This document shows, in pieces, positions 45,354 to 53,135 of a stretch of DNA of 64,000 bases (position 1 is the stretch's first letter; each line of letters begins with the position of its first letter). The DNA is taken from contig NZ_FNYL01000002.1 of NCBI RefSeq assembly GCF_900109045.1, positions 248,001-312,000 on the forward strand, written 5' to 3'. Below the pieces are notes generated by a model that made no database searches, was not told the DNA's origin, and was given only the letters and a program-made list of their open reading frames with translations. The translations under genes were made by a program, and so were the position numbers. The stretch comes from Dyadobacter sp. SG02. Lineage in GTDB: Bacteria; Bacteroidota; Bacteroidia; Cytophagales; Spirosomataceae.

Positions 45354-45734
45354 ATGACGATCATTCACGAGAAATCCACGCCCGAAGTCGAACATCCGGG
45401 GCGGTATATGCGCTGGCTGGTGGGCGACGAGGGGCTGCAAGCCGAAAATCTGTCCGTTTGCGTCATCCGCGTCCTGCCCGGCGAGGCAGTCCGGCCGGCG
45501 CATTCGCATCCGCATAGCGAGGAGCTGATTTACATTATCAATGGCTCCGGAAAGGTCATGATCGAGGGTGAGGTAGGGGCGGTGGAGCCGGGTACCGCCG
45601 TGCTTTTCGAGCAGGGAAAGGTGCATATGCTCAAAAACACCGGCAATGTGGAAATGAAAGTGATCTGCTTTTTCGCCCCCGCAACCAGTGTCGATAACTA
45701 CAAAATGTTCGAAGCCGTCGATTTCCCCGAATAG
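45354..45734 (+). CDS. Small cupin-domain protein
   Basis: This 126-residue protein has a single cupin barrel with a metal-binding set: 'PAHSHPHSEELIYIINGSGK' (His, His, Glu) and 'GKVHMLKNTG' (second His), about residues 50-95. Small cupins of this type bind Mn, Fe or Zn and serve as sugar or keto-acid isomerases or lyases, or as binding proteins. It is the last gene of the tight block (1 nt after the transketolase stop) and therefore probably acts on an intermediate of the same pathway. Cytoplasmic, no signal. Exact reaction not known. Confidence 0.87.
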   Translation: MTIIHEKSTPEVEHPGRYMRWLVGDEGLQAENLSVCVIRVLPGEAVRPAHSHPHSEELIYIINGSGKVMIEGEVGAVEPGTAVLFEQGKVHMLKNTGNVEMKVICFFAPATSVDNYKMFEAVDFPE

Positions 45735-45785
45735 CGCGTAAACCGCGCATTCATTCCTAAACCTTTATCCAACCTGTTTTGCATC

Positions 45786-48116
45786 ATGGGAATCCTGAAA
45801 TTCAAACCCAAACTACATCCCTGGAACCGGTTATTCCTGTGGGGATTTTTCTTTGTGATCGTGCTGGTGGCGTGTGCCGCGATGAGCTGGAATTCCTCAA
45901 AGCCGGGGACAGCAGACCGTTATAAAACCTGGCACGATTACGGCGGCGCGCCGGATCAGTCGAAGTACACCGAATTGGCCCAGATCACTAAAAGCAATGT
46001 AAGCAAGCTGCAAGTAGCCTGGACTTATGCAACCGAAGACGAGGTGGTTTACCAGTTCAACCCGCTGATCGTCGACAATGTCATGTATGTTTTAGCCAAA
46101 GACAATTCGCTGGTGGCGCTGGATGCGGCCACGGGCAAGGAAATCTGGATCCACGCGCATTTGCAGGGCATTTCGGCGCGGGGCGTCAACTACTGGGAAA
46201 GCGCCGACCGCAAAGACCGACGGCTCGTGTTTCAGATCAATAACTACCTGCAGGCGATCGACGCAGTTACCGGGAAATCCATTCTCAGTTTTGGTGAAAA
46301 CGGGCTGACAGACCTCCGCCAGGACCTCGGCCGCGACCCCAAAATGGTCACGCGTGTGCAATCGGGCACGCCGGGCAAGGTTTTCGGGAATCTGCTCATA
46401 CTCGGGTCGGCTACCGGGGAGAATTACATGTCGATGCCGGGGGATATCCGCGCCTACGACATCGTGAGCGGCAAACTGGCCTGGACGTTCCATACCATTC
46501 CGCACCCGGGCGAATATGGTTACGAAACCTGGCCCAGGGACGCCTACAAATACATCGGAGGCGTGAACTGCTGGGGCGAAATATCGGTGGATGCCCGGCG
46601 GGGTATTGCCTACATCCCGCTCGGCTCGCCTACCTACGACTACTACGGGGGCGACCGCCAGGGAAACAACCTGTACGGGAACTCCATTCTCGCGCTCGAC
46701 GCCCGCACCGGCAAGCGGTTGTGGCATTACCAGCTCGTACACCACGATCTTTGGGACTATGACCTGTCGGCCGCGCCGCAGCTGATCACCGTCAAGCACA
46801 ATGGCAAGGACATCGACGCTGTCGCTGTGGCCGGTAAAAACGGCTTCCTGTTCGTGTTCGACCGGGTAACCGGGAAGCCGCTGTGGCCCATCGAGGAGCG
46901 GCCCGTACCTGCGAGCGACGTGCCCGGCGAGCATGCATCGCCTACGCAGCCGTTCCCGACCGTATTGCCGCCCTTCGGCAGACAGAACATGACGGCCAAA
47001 GACCTCAATCCCTACTTCCTTACCGACGAGGAACGCAAGCATTGGACGGCCCGCATCGATTCGATGGGGACCGGATTGTACACGCCCGTTTCCATGAACC
47101 GCGAAACTTTATCCATACCGGGCGCCGTGGGCGGTGCCAGCTGGGGAAGTACCGCCGCCGACCCGCAAAAAGGCATTGTATACATTCGCAGCATCGACTG
47201 GCCCTCGGTGTACGGCAAAGTGCATAAAAGGGAGCAGGGCGGAGGCGCCGTTTCGAAGGACAATGGGGGCCAAAGCATTTACGCACAAAATTGCCAGGCC
47301 TGCCACGGGGCCGACCGAAAGGGCGGAATAGGACCGGAGCTGCTGGGCATCGGTTCCAAGCTGGATTTTGAAAAATTCCACCGGCTCGTTTTTTCAGGTA
47401 AAGGAGAAATGCCCGCATTCGCGCACCTGGACGAGCCGACGATGAAAAAATTGTATGGGTTCCTAACGGGCGAAACAGGGCCGGCACGTCCGGGAAGGCC
47501 TGCGCCCGGGAAGCTCAAACCTCCGGTGGGTCCCGTGGTGGCTACGGGCGGGGCCCCCGGCGGGCTTGCCTTGCGGGAAATCGATCCTTCGCTGATGAAT
47601 GCACGGGTACAGGGTCCCAATTCTTACGGCGTTCCCTATCCGGCTGGTACCAGTGCGCCCGAAGCCCGCTACTTCATCCCGCCGGGCTGGGGGTTGGGCT
47701 ATCCTTACCTCATCGGCCCGCCGTGGTCGTCCATTATCGCCTACGATCTCAACAAAGGGACGATCAAATGGCGTATCCCGGTGGGCGAAGACCGGCAGGT
47801 AACGGCCCTGGGCGGCCCCCGCAGCGGCTTGCTCCGCGCGCAGCGTAACGGCATGATCGTCACTTCGACAGGCCTGTTGTTCTGTACCGGTAAGGACGGT
47901 AAATTCTACGCATTCGACGCCGAAACCGGCCGGGAGCTATGGGCAGGCCAATTGCCCGCAGGCACGCAGGGCTTACCGTCCACATACGAGGTGAACGGTA
48001 AACAATACCTGGTGGTAGCCGCTACCGCTCCGCTCAGCTTCGGGCGGGATGAGGAAGGCTCGAAAACGCAGGGTAATGCATTGCGAAAAAGTTATGTCGT
48101 GTTTGCATTGCCGTAA
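45786..48116 (+). CDS. Membrane-anchored PQQ-dependent dehydrogenase with haem c domain
   Basis: This 776-residue protein starts with a transmembrane anchor (LFLWGFFFVIVLVACAAM, about 17-35) and continues as an eight-bladed quinoprotein propeller with tryptophan-docking repeats ('LVALDAATGKEIWIHAHLQG', 'GVNYWESADRKDRRLVFQIN', 'ILALDARTGKRLWHYQLVHH'). A cytochrome c domain is inserted between blades (about 490-570) with the haem motif CQACH at C503-H507 and a probable axial Met in GKGEMPAFAHL. Electrons from oxidation of an alcohol, aldose or polyol in the periplasm would pass from PQQ to the haem and on to the respiratory chain. It follows the cupin gene by 51 bp. No PQQ synthesis genes are in the window. 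Substrate unknown; glucose/quinate-type enzymes are the closest pattern. Confidence 0.9.
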   Translation: MGILKFKPKLHPWNRLFLWGFFFVIVLVACAAMSWNSSKPGTADRYKTWHDYGGAPDQSKYTELAQITKSNVSKLQVAWTYATEDEVVYQFNPLIVDNVMYVLAKDNSLVALDAATGKEIWIHAHLQGISARGVNYWESADRKDRRLVFQINNYLQAIDAVTGKSILSFGENGLTDLRQDLGRDPKMVTRVQSGTPGKVFGNLLILGSATGENYMSMPGDIRAYDIVSGKLAWTFHTIPHPGEYGYETWPRDAYKYIGGVNCWGEISVDARRGIAYIPLGSPTYDYYGGDRQGNNLYGNSILALDARTGKRLWHYQLVHHDLWDYDLSAAPQLITVKHNGKDIDAVAVAGKNGFLFVFDRVTGKPLWPIEERPVPASDVPGEHASPTQPFPTVLPPFGRQNMTAKDLNPYFLTDEERKHWTARIDSMGTGLYTPVSMNRETLSIPGAVGGASWGSTAADPQKGIVYIRSIDWPSVYGKVHKREQGGGAVSKDNGGQSIYAQNCQACHGADRKGGIGPELLGIGSKLDFEKFHRLVFSGKGEMPAFAHLDEPTMKKLYGFLTGETGPARPGRPAPGKLKPPVGPVVATGGAPGGLALREIDPSLMNARVQGPNSYGVPYPAGTSAPEARYFIPPGWGLGYPYLIGPPWSSIIAYDLNKGTIKWRIPVGEDRQVTALGGPRSGLLRAQRNGMIVTSTGLLFCTGKDGKFYAFDAETGRELWAGQLPAGTQGLPSTYEVNGKQYLVVAATAPLSFGRDEEGSKTQGNALRKSYVVFALP

Positions 48117-48293
48117 CGGAGCTACTTAAGAGACAAGTTCACGGACACCCGGGCGGCGATCGCAGCCTATGAAAATGCCATGCGGGCAAAGGTGGCCGAC
48201 GAGGCCCGGGTGTCGTTGGAAATGGCGGAATGGATGCTTGGCGAAGGTGCGCAGACCAGAATGGTTGCATTGTTGAGTTCTGTGATGGAGTAG
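48117..48293 (+). pseudogene. C-terminal relic of a FAD-dependent monooxygenase
   Basis: Directly after the PQQ dehydrogenase stop the frame reads about 58 codons to a TAG at 48291, including AAIAAYENAMRAK, 'EARVSLEMAEWML' and 'TRMVALLSSVME'. This resembles the C-terminal helices of TetX-like flavin monooxygenases (A-A-x-A-x-Y-E-x-x-M pattern). No start, Rossmann fold or FAD motif remains upstream, since the PQQ gene ends there. It is read as a fragment of a deleted gene. A new 37-codon frame starting at ATG 48180 exists but has no support. Confidence 0.55.
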
Positions 48294-48294
48294 C

Positions 48295-48310
48295 AGGATT
48301 AATTAATCCT
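48295..48310. promoter_or_regulatory. Perfect 16-bp palindrome upstream of GH125 gene
   Basis: AGGATTAATTAATCCT is its own reverse complement and lies 54 bp before the mannosidase ATG, next to AT-rich DNA that probably holds a promoter. It could be an operator for a dimeric repressor or activator, perhaps limiting this last gene of the locus to separate control. Weak alternative: a short terminator for the PQQ transcript, although no U-run follows. Confidence 0.4.
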
Positions 48311-48363
48311 CCCTATTTTAGCGGTCCTGCATTATAAATACATCAATACTAATTTACAGTGTA

Positions 48364-49779
48364 ATGAACCGAAACCTGTTTTTGAAGAATGCCGCCCTGC
48401 TGGGCACCGGGCTGATGGTCGGCAAAATGCCGGCTTTCGCCAAACCTGATTTCCCCTCCGTGCGCGTACCTGCCGACAAGCGGCATTTCAGCAGCGTGGC
48501 GGTTGAGGAAGCCATCAAAGAATTTCAGTCGAAGGTAAAAGACCAGGAACTTGGCTGGCTTTTCGGAAACTGTTTTCCCAATACCCTCGACACCACCGTT
48601 ACCCACAAAACCGAAGGAGGTCGTCCGGATACGTACGTGATCACCGGCGATATCGACGCGATGTGGCTTCGGGACAGTACGGCGCAGGTGTGGCCCTACC
48701 TGCATTTCATCAAGAAAGACAAACCCTTGCAGCAGCTCATCGCGGGGGTGATCAACCGGCAGACGGCCTGTATCCTGCGCGATCCTTACGCCAATGCATT
48801 CTACGACGATCCGGCCAAAGTAGGCGAATGGAAAGACGACGACACCGACATGAAACCCGGTCTGCACGAGCGCAAATGGGAGATCGATTCGCTCTGCTAC
48901 CCGATCCGCCTCGCGCACCGGTACTGGCAGCTTACCGGCGACACCGCGCCGTTTGATGCTACCTGGCAAAAAGCCATTGCGTTAACCCTTAAAACCTTCA
49001 AAGAACAGCAACGCAAGCAGGATAATGGCCCGTACCGATTCCAGCGTAAAACCGCCTGGGCAACCGACGGTGTGCCGATGAACGGCTACGGCTACCCGGT
49101 CAAACCCGTGGGGCTGATCTGCTCCGCCTTCCGCCCGAGCGACGATGCGACGATCTACTCGTTTCTGATACCTTCCAACTTCTTCACTGTGACCAGCCTC
49201 CGCCAGGCGGCAACCATGCTCGGCAAACTGAATGGCGAAAAATCGCTCATTGCGGAGCTCACGGCGCTGGCCAACGAGGTGGAGCAGGCATTGAAGCAAC
49301 ACGCAGTCGTGACGCACCCGCAATACGGGAAGGTGTACGCCTACGAGGTAAACGGCTTCGGCAGCTATAACCTGATGGACGACGCCAATGTGCCGAGCCT
49401 GCTGGGTATGCCGTATCTGGATGCAATGCCCATTTCCGACCCGATTTACCAGAATACCCGCAAACTGATCCTTTCGCTGAACAATCCTTTCTTCTTCAAA
49501 GGCAAAGCGGGAGAGGGTATCGGCGGCCCGCATATCGGGCTGGATATGATATGGCCGATCGGTATTACAATCCGTGGTATGACCAGCAAGGACGATAAGG
49601 AGATCCGCGAATGCGTTCAGATGCTCAAAAAGAATCACGGAGGCACCGGGTTTATGCACGAATCCTTCCATAAGGACGATCCTGCCAAATTTACGCGTTC
49701 GTGGTTTGCGTGGGCCAATACACTGTTCGGGGAATTCCTGTGGGAGACCTATCAATCCAAGCCGCATTTGCTCGCCTGA
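48364..49779 (+). CDS. GH125 family exo-alpha-1,6-mannosidase-like
   Basis: This 471-residue protein has an N-terminal export signal (LFLKNAALLGTGLMVGKMPA) and the GH125 (DUF1237) fold, an (alpha/alpha)6 barrel: 'TGDIDAMWLRDSTAQVWPYL' (about 95-115), 'CSAFRPSDDATIYSFLIPSN', 'MDDANVPSLLGMPYL' and 'GTGFMHESFHKDDPAKFTRS' near the C-terminus. GH125 enzymes remove terminal alpha-1,6-linked mannose from N-glycan or yeast-mannan-type chains by inversion. The Asp in RPSDD and the Glu in MHESF are likely to hold the acid/base pair. It suggests that the locus acts on a mannose-containing glycoconjugate, though only this one glycoside hydrolase is present. It is followed 30 bp later by a strong terminator. 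Confidence 0.92.
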   Translation: MNRNLFLKNAALLGTGLMVGKMPAFAKPDFPSVRVPADKRHFSSVAVEEAIKEFQSKVKDQELGWLFGNCFPNTLDTTVTHKTEGGRPDTYVITGDIDAMWLRDSTAQVWPYLHFIKKDKPLQQLIAGVINRQTACILRDPYANAFYDDPAKVGEWKDDDTDMKPGLHERKWEIDSLCYPIRLAHRYWQLTGDTAPFDATWQKAIALTLKTFKEQQRKQDNGPYRFQRKTAWATDGVPMNGYGYPVKPVGLICSAFRPSDDATIYSFLIPSNFFTVTSLRQAATMLGKLNGEKSLIAELTALANEVEQALKQHAVVTHPQYGKVYAYEVNGFGSYNLMDDANVPSLLGMPYLDAMPISDPIYQNTRKLILSLNNPFFFKGKAGEGIGGPHIGLDMIWPIGITIRGMTSKDDKEIRECVQMLKKNHGGTGFMHESFHKDDPAKFTRSWFAWANTLFGEFLWETYQSKPHLLA

Positions 49780-49808
49780 TTTACAATAGATTAGATCTAC
49801 ATAATTGA

Positions 49809-49853
49809 CCTAAAACGGGCGTCTTCACACACTTTGCAGACGCCCGTTTTAGG
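49809..49853. terminator. Bidirectional terminator, perfect 16-bp inverted repeat
   Basis: Arms 49809-49824 and 49838-49853 (CCTAAAACGGGCGTCT and its complement) enclose a 13-nt loop. The element lies between the convergent mannosidase gene and the Crp-family gene, and marks the right end of the carbohydrate locus. Terminal U-rich tracts on both strands come from the AAAA/TTTT part of the stem. Confidence 0.82.
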
Positions 49854-49864
49854 ATTTGTGACGT

Positions 49865-50452
49865 TCATCGAGCCCTTCTCGTAAATTCACGTCTGATGCG
49901 GCTTAACGAGGTGTCGGTGACGTTCAGATAGGAAGCTATTTGTTTTAACTGCGCGTGCTGAAATATCTCTTTGCCGGAAGTGACCAGTTTTTCATACCTG
50001 GCTTCGCCGCTCAGATTGATCATTTCCAATGCCCGTTTTTTAAACAAAACATACTCTTTGGCCAGCATTGCCACGCCGTATGCCCGGAATTCAGGCACAT
50101 CGTGCATCAGCACATTCAACTGGTCGTAGCCGATGGAATAACCCATGCAATCGGTTACCGCCTGAATACTCTCCGTGGACTTTGTTTTCAGGTAAAATGA
50201 CGATACCTCAAACACCACACTGTCCCTCTGATAGAAATTTGTCGTAATCTCGTTCCCGTTGGTGTCAAAGGTAAAGGCACGCATAAGTCCGGTCTGAAGA
50301 AAGAAGTAACGATCATTGATTGATCCCTCTTTAAGGAAGAACTCGTCTTTGGCAAAACGAAGCTCATCGAAATATTCAACCACCAGATCCAGGGTCCGGT
50401 CCGGGAACGACAAGTTTCTTAAAATGTAATTTTTTAGTCCCTGCTTATCCAT
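49865..50452 (-). CDS. Crp/Fnr-family transcriptional regulator
   Basis: 195 residues: a cyclic-nucleotide-binding-like jelly roll (about 10-120, 'FLKEGSINDRYFFLQTGLMR', 'ITTNFYQRDSVVFE') and a C-terminal winged helix (about 145-190, 'QIASYLNVTDTSLSRIRREF'). The conserved Arg/Glu pair that binds cAMP in E. coli Crp is not evident, nor are the FNR cysteines, so the signal is not known. Bacteroidota carry many such proteins, which often control neighbouring genes. It lies 109 bp upstream (in its direction) of the end of the alpha/beta hydrolase gene on the same strand; that hydrolase gene precedes it and may be cotranscribed. Confidence 0.9.
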   Translation of the reverse strand: MDKQGLKNYILRNLSFPDRTLDLVVEYFDELRFAKDEFFLKEGSINDRYFFLQTGLMRAFTFDTNGNEITTNFYQRDSVVFEVSSFYLKTKSTESIQAVTDCMGYSIGYDQLNVLMHDVPEFRAYGVAMLAKEYVLFKKRALEMINLSGEARYEKLVTSGKEIFQHAQLKQIASYLNVTDTSLSRIRREFTRRAR

Positions 50453-50561
50453 GTATTAATCTTGTTGTATTTTTTACAAAAGCCGTTTTGCGTGACGGGA
50501 AGTTAAGTAAAACACCCGGCTGCATTGTGCGCTGCTTTTGCTTTGAAGAACAAGCATTAAT

Positions 50562-51386
50562 TTAATGAATATTTGACGCCTGGACTAACAGCGCAGTCAG
50601 TGAATCGGGTTTTGAAAGAAACGGACTATGTCCCGTGTTGATTTGAAAGACGGCCTTAACACCGCCAGCTGTGATCATCCTTGCCTGTAAGGAGGGTGAA
50701 ACCACGTGGTCTTGCAGCGTTTTGATAAAGATCTTTTCGACCGAACCAAAATTTTGTTCGGTCAGCGTAACAGGGTTTATAAATGGAATGAGTGGTTCCG
50801 TGCGGTAATTTTTCAGTACCAGGTTTTGAATATCGGGCGTGCCATCCTGGATAAACAGGTTGACAATCTGATTCTGCTTCACATCCACCGTCACGCTATT
50901 GAAGATCAGGACACCCGCGCCGCCAAGTTGTGAATCGGGGTCGGTGTGTGCCAGGCTGTCCAGGGTCTGGCCGGACGCCGGTAAATAGGCAGCTACGTAA
51001 ACAAGTTTCTCGATTTTCTCCGGCATTGCTTCCGCTACCGAGGATATGATCATCCCGCCCAGACTATGGCCTACCAAAATCGCTTTGCCGTCAATGGCTG
51101 AAAGGGCAGCTATTACTTTCTCTTTATAGGTATCTAACGTTATTTTTTCAGGAGGTGTCTGGTCGTTTCCATGGCCCGGTAACTCCACCACGGTGACTTT
51201 ATTTCCCTGGCCTTCAAGACTGGTTTTTACCGATTGCCAGACATACGGTGCCTGCCACGCTCCGTGTACGAGCACGAATTCCTTAGGCTTCGCCGGCTGG
51301 GCATGGTCAGTGGTACAGGAGTTCAGGAGAAAGATACAGGCAACGAAGAAAAATTGGATGAATCTTAGATTTGTCATGATTTGCAT
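50562..51386 (-). CDS. Alpha/beta hydrolase lipoprotein
   Basis: 274 residues (ATG 51386; ATG 51377 is a possible alternative). The leader ends in a lipobox cysteine (CIFLLNSCTTD, about residue 23). Alpha/beta hydrolase core: oxyanion-hole loop LVHGAW (about 39-44), 'VVELPGHGND' (about 69), nucleophile elbow VGHSLGGM with the Ser at about 105, and a catalytic His in NTGHSPFLSK (about 253). The pattern is that of the RsbQ/salicylate-esterase-like group (DUF-free 'alpha/beta fold hydrolase'). It sits in the outer or inner membrane facing the periplasm. A decayed second copy lies 20 bp upstream. Substrate is unknown. Confidence 0.88.
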   Translation of the reverse strand: MQIMTNLRFIQFFFVACIFLLNSCTTDHAQPAKPKEFVLVHGAWQAPYVWQSVKTSLEGQGNKVTVVELPGHGNDQTPPEKITLDTYKEKVIAALSAIDGKAILVGHSLGGMIISSVAEAMPEKIEKLVYVAAYLPASGQTLDSLAHTDPDSQLGGAGVLIFNSVTVDVKQNQIVNLFIQDGTPDIQNLVLKNYRTEPLIPFINPVTLTEQNFGSVEKIFIKTLQDHVVSPSLQARMITAGGVKAVFQINTGHSPFLSKPDSLTALLVQASNIH

Positions 51387-51406
51387 TGGGTTGATTTTGA
51401 TATATG

Positions 51407-51785
51407 TTATCGGGCTTCGAAGGATATGATAGCCGATAATATGGGAGAATGGACGATGAATGGGGTATGACTTGACGGCAGCGAATAGGTTCTCCGGATG
51501 CCGGCGTTTTGAACCATCTTTTGTTGAAGCGAATGGCTTACCGTATGGTCATATTCCGTGTGGATATATACCTCTTCGATAAGGGCCGAACCGGCGTTTG
51601 TAAGGGTTGCCGTGGCCCGGCAGATTTACCATGATTACCCTGTTTCCGGTCGAGACGAGCTGGTCGGCAGTATTATGCCAGTCGTTTGCAGACGACCACG
51701 CCCCGTGGACAATCACGATCGTGTTGGTACCTGTCAAAGGCAAGGGGCCTTTGTCCGTATCTTCGGTATTACCTCTGTTTTGCAT
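51407..51785 (-). pseudogene. Decayed tandem copy of the alpha/beta hydrolase gene
   Basis: The first part (51785 to about 51606) encodes NTIVIVHGAWSSANDW and MVNLPGHGN, matching the start of the intact hydrolase downstream. A junction near 51600-51606 then joins, in another frame, a C-terminal stretch containing EEVYIHTEYDHTVSHSLQQK and SSHTPFIVHSP and ending at TAA 51407, which matches the region VEKIFIKTLQDHVV...GHSPFLSKP of the intact protein. About 135-140 residues, including the GHSLGG nucleophile elbow, are missing. Upstream, the frame is open to 51842 with a hydrophobic stretch like a signal peptide, but without a good start codon. This is a clear pseudogene by internal deletion and frameshift. 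Confidence 0.8.
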
Positions 51786-51881
51786 AGCATTATTGTTAAG
51801 TACAATGCAAAGGAATAGCGAATAAAACCGGCTACACTTGTCTTATGACAAGTAATGAGGGTAAGCTGGCGGAAGCCACAC

Positions 51882-53135
51882 CTATTTTCCAGCATGTATT
51901 TCGAGTGTAATTGCGATTCCAACCTGGTACGGTTGCACTTCGAAGCGCCCGCGGGCGGCGTTCAGTTTTGTGAGGCCGTATGTCAGGTGAGGGCCGAGAA
52001 CCAATGACGTACTCTTGCTTAAATAGATTTGCCGGCCTACCATAACGGTGCCCCAGGCAATGCCTTGCCGTGCGCTGAAATCATGCGAATATTCGACCCC
52101 GACGTTCGCCAAATACCGCGTAAGCTTGTGGCTGCTGAATGATATTTTTTTGGAAAGGCCAATGCCTATCATGTTCAGGGTCTGGCTTTCCTCCATACCA
52201 ATTCCTTTTCGGACCCATTCCTGGCTTGCATTACCTTGTTTTAAGATGTACTCGTCGGTGGCGGTCTCATAGTAAAAAGCCTGCGTGAAATGGGTATAGG
52301 ACGCTTGCAGTTGCCAGCCGTTCTGTTCGATGCCCGCGTGGAATTTGTATGCCATCTTTTTAGCCGATAATGCAGGTGCGAACCGGAAATTCTGGTAGGT
52401 AACCTGCTGATTGGGCTTTATGTGGATCAATTGAAATGTATTCATGGGCGAAAAACCGAAGAGGATGCTCCAAGGTTGCACGGCCCGTTTGGGCTTCGGT
52501 TGGGTTGCATTGCGACCAGGAATCTCTACGGAGGCAACGGCGACTGTCGGGAAGGTGCTTTTGCGTGCTGTGAGCATTTTCAAATCGGGCACGCCGACAG
52601 GTCCGTTATCGGCGATCACTGCGGAATCTGACAGGCTGGTATCGACATTTCCGGCGATTATGTTTTCCGATGAGGCGGGCCATTGCTTTTCAGCTACTTC
52701 AACGTCCTCAAATCCTCTCGCTTTCGACAATGCCGGAAGTACAGATTCCGGCTTCGGTTCCGTGGTTTGTTTCGCCTTTGCCTTGAACCTGGATTTTGTA
52801 GTACGTGGTGCTTCGGCATGATCAGCTGTAAGTTCGATCGGGTGGCCGCCATTCAGGTTTATGCTTTTATTCCGGTGAGCGATTCCCGTATCGGGTGTTT
52901 TTGAAACAAGGGCCAGCTGCCCAGCCGACTTCCGATGGGCAAGTGGTGTAATCGACAACATACTGCAAATCAACAGCGCAATCGCCTTCGCCCACAGGGT
53001 GTTAACAGGTCTGTCGGCAGCGGCGTTCAATATGATTCCGGCCAGTCGCGGATCGGGCTGATCGGCTGTCCCGGTCAGCTTTTTTCGGAGCGCCGACCCC
53101 ATCCACTCGTTTATTTCGTCGTCAGAGTGTTTCAT
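51882..53135 (-). CDS. Anti-sigma-like N-terminus joined to outer-membrane barrel-like C-terminus
   Basis: 417 residues. The N-terminus (SDDEINEWMGSALRKKLTGT) is polar and acidic/basic like anti-sigma domains; a hydrophobic segment follows at about 48-65 (WAKAIALLICSMLSITPLA). A Lys/Pro/Ser-rich linker (about 66-210) leads to a C-terminal region (about 220-417) of alternating beta-strands ('YKFHAGIEQNGWQLQASYTH', 'YLANVGVEYSHDFSARQGIA', 'GPHLTYGLTKLNA', 'QVGIAITLEIHA') resembling a small outer-membrane beta-barrel. The ATG overlaps the 3' end of the ECF sigma gene by 14 nt, so translation of the two is probably coupled and the N-terminus may hold the sigma factor. The final topology across the envelope is unclear. 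No family name was assigned with confidence. Confidence 0.8.
   Translation of the reverse strand: MKHSDDEINEWMGSALRKKLTGTADQPDPRLAGIILNAAADRPVNTLWAKAIALLICSMLSITPLAHRKSAGQLALVSKTPDTGIAHRNKSINLNGGHPIELTADHAEAPRTTKSRFKAKAKQTTEPKPESVLPALSKARGFEDVEVAEKQWPASSENIIAGNVDTSLSDSAVIADNGPVGVPDLKMLTARKSTFPTVAVASVEIPGRNATQPKPKRAVQPWSILFGFSPMNTFQLIHIKPNQQVTYQNFRFAPALSAKKMAYKFHAGIEQNGWQLQASYTHFTQAFYYETATDEYILKQGNASQEWVRKGIGMEESQTLNMIGIGLSKKISFSSHKLTRYLANVGVEYSHDFSARQGIAWGTVMVGRQIYLSKSTSLVLGPHLTYGLTKLNAARGRFEVQPYQVGIAITLEIHAGK

Noticed and set aside
44240-45364. 374-codon frame antisense to the transketolase gene
   Set aside because: The sense strand encodes clear TPP-enzyme motifs throughout; the antisense product shows no motif.
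38147-45734. Assignment of the block as a myo-inositol catabolic operon
   Set aside because: IolE-like and IolA-like genes are present but inositol dehydrogenase, IolB, IolC kinase and IolD are not, and cyclase, ADH and transketolase do not fit that route.
48180-48293. Small 37-codon gene before the mannosidase
   Set aside because: The codons continue an older reading frame with no start upstream and resemble the tail of a larger enzyme; a relic is more likely than a small gene.
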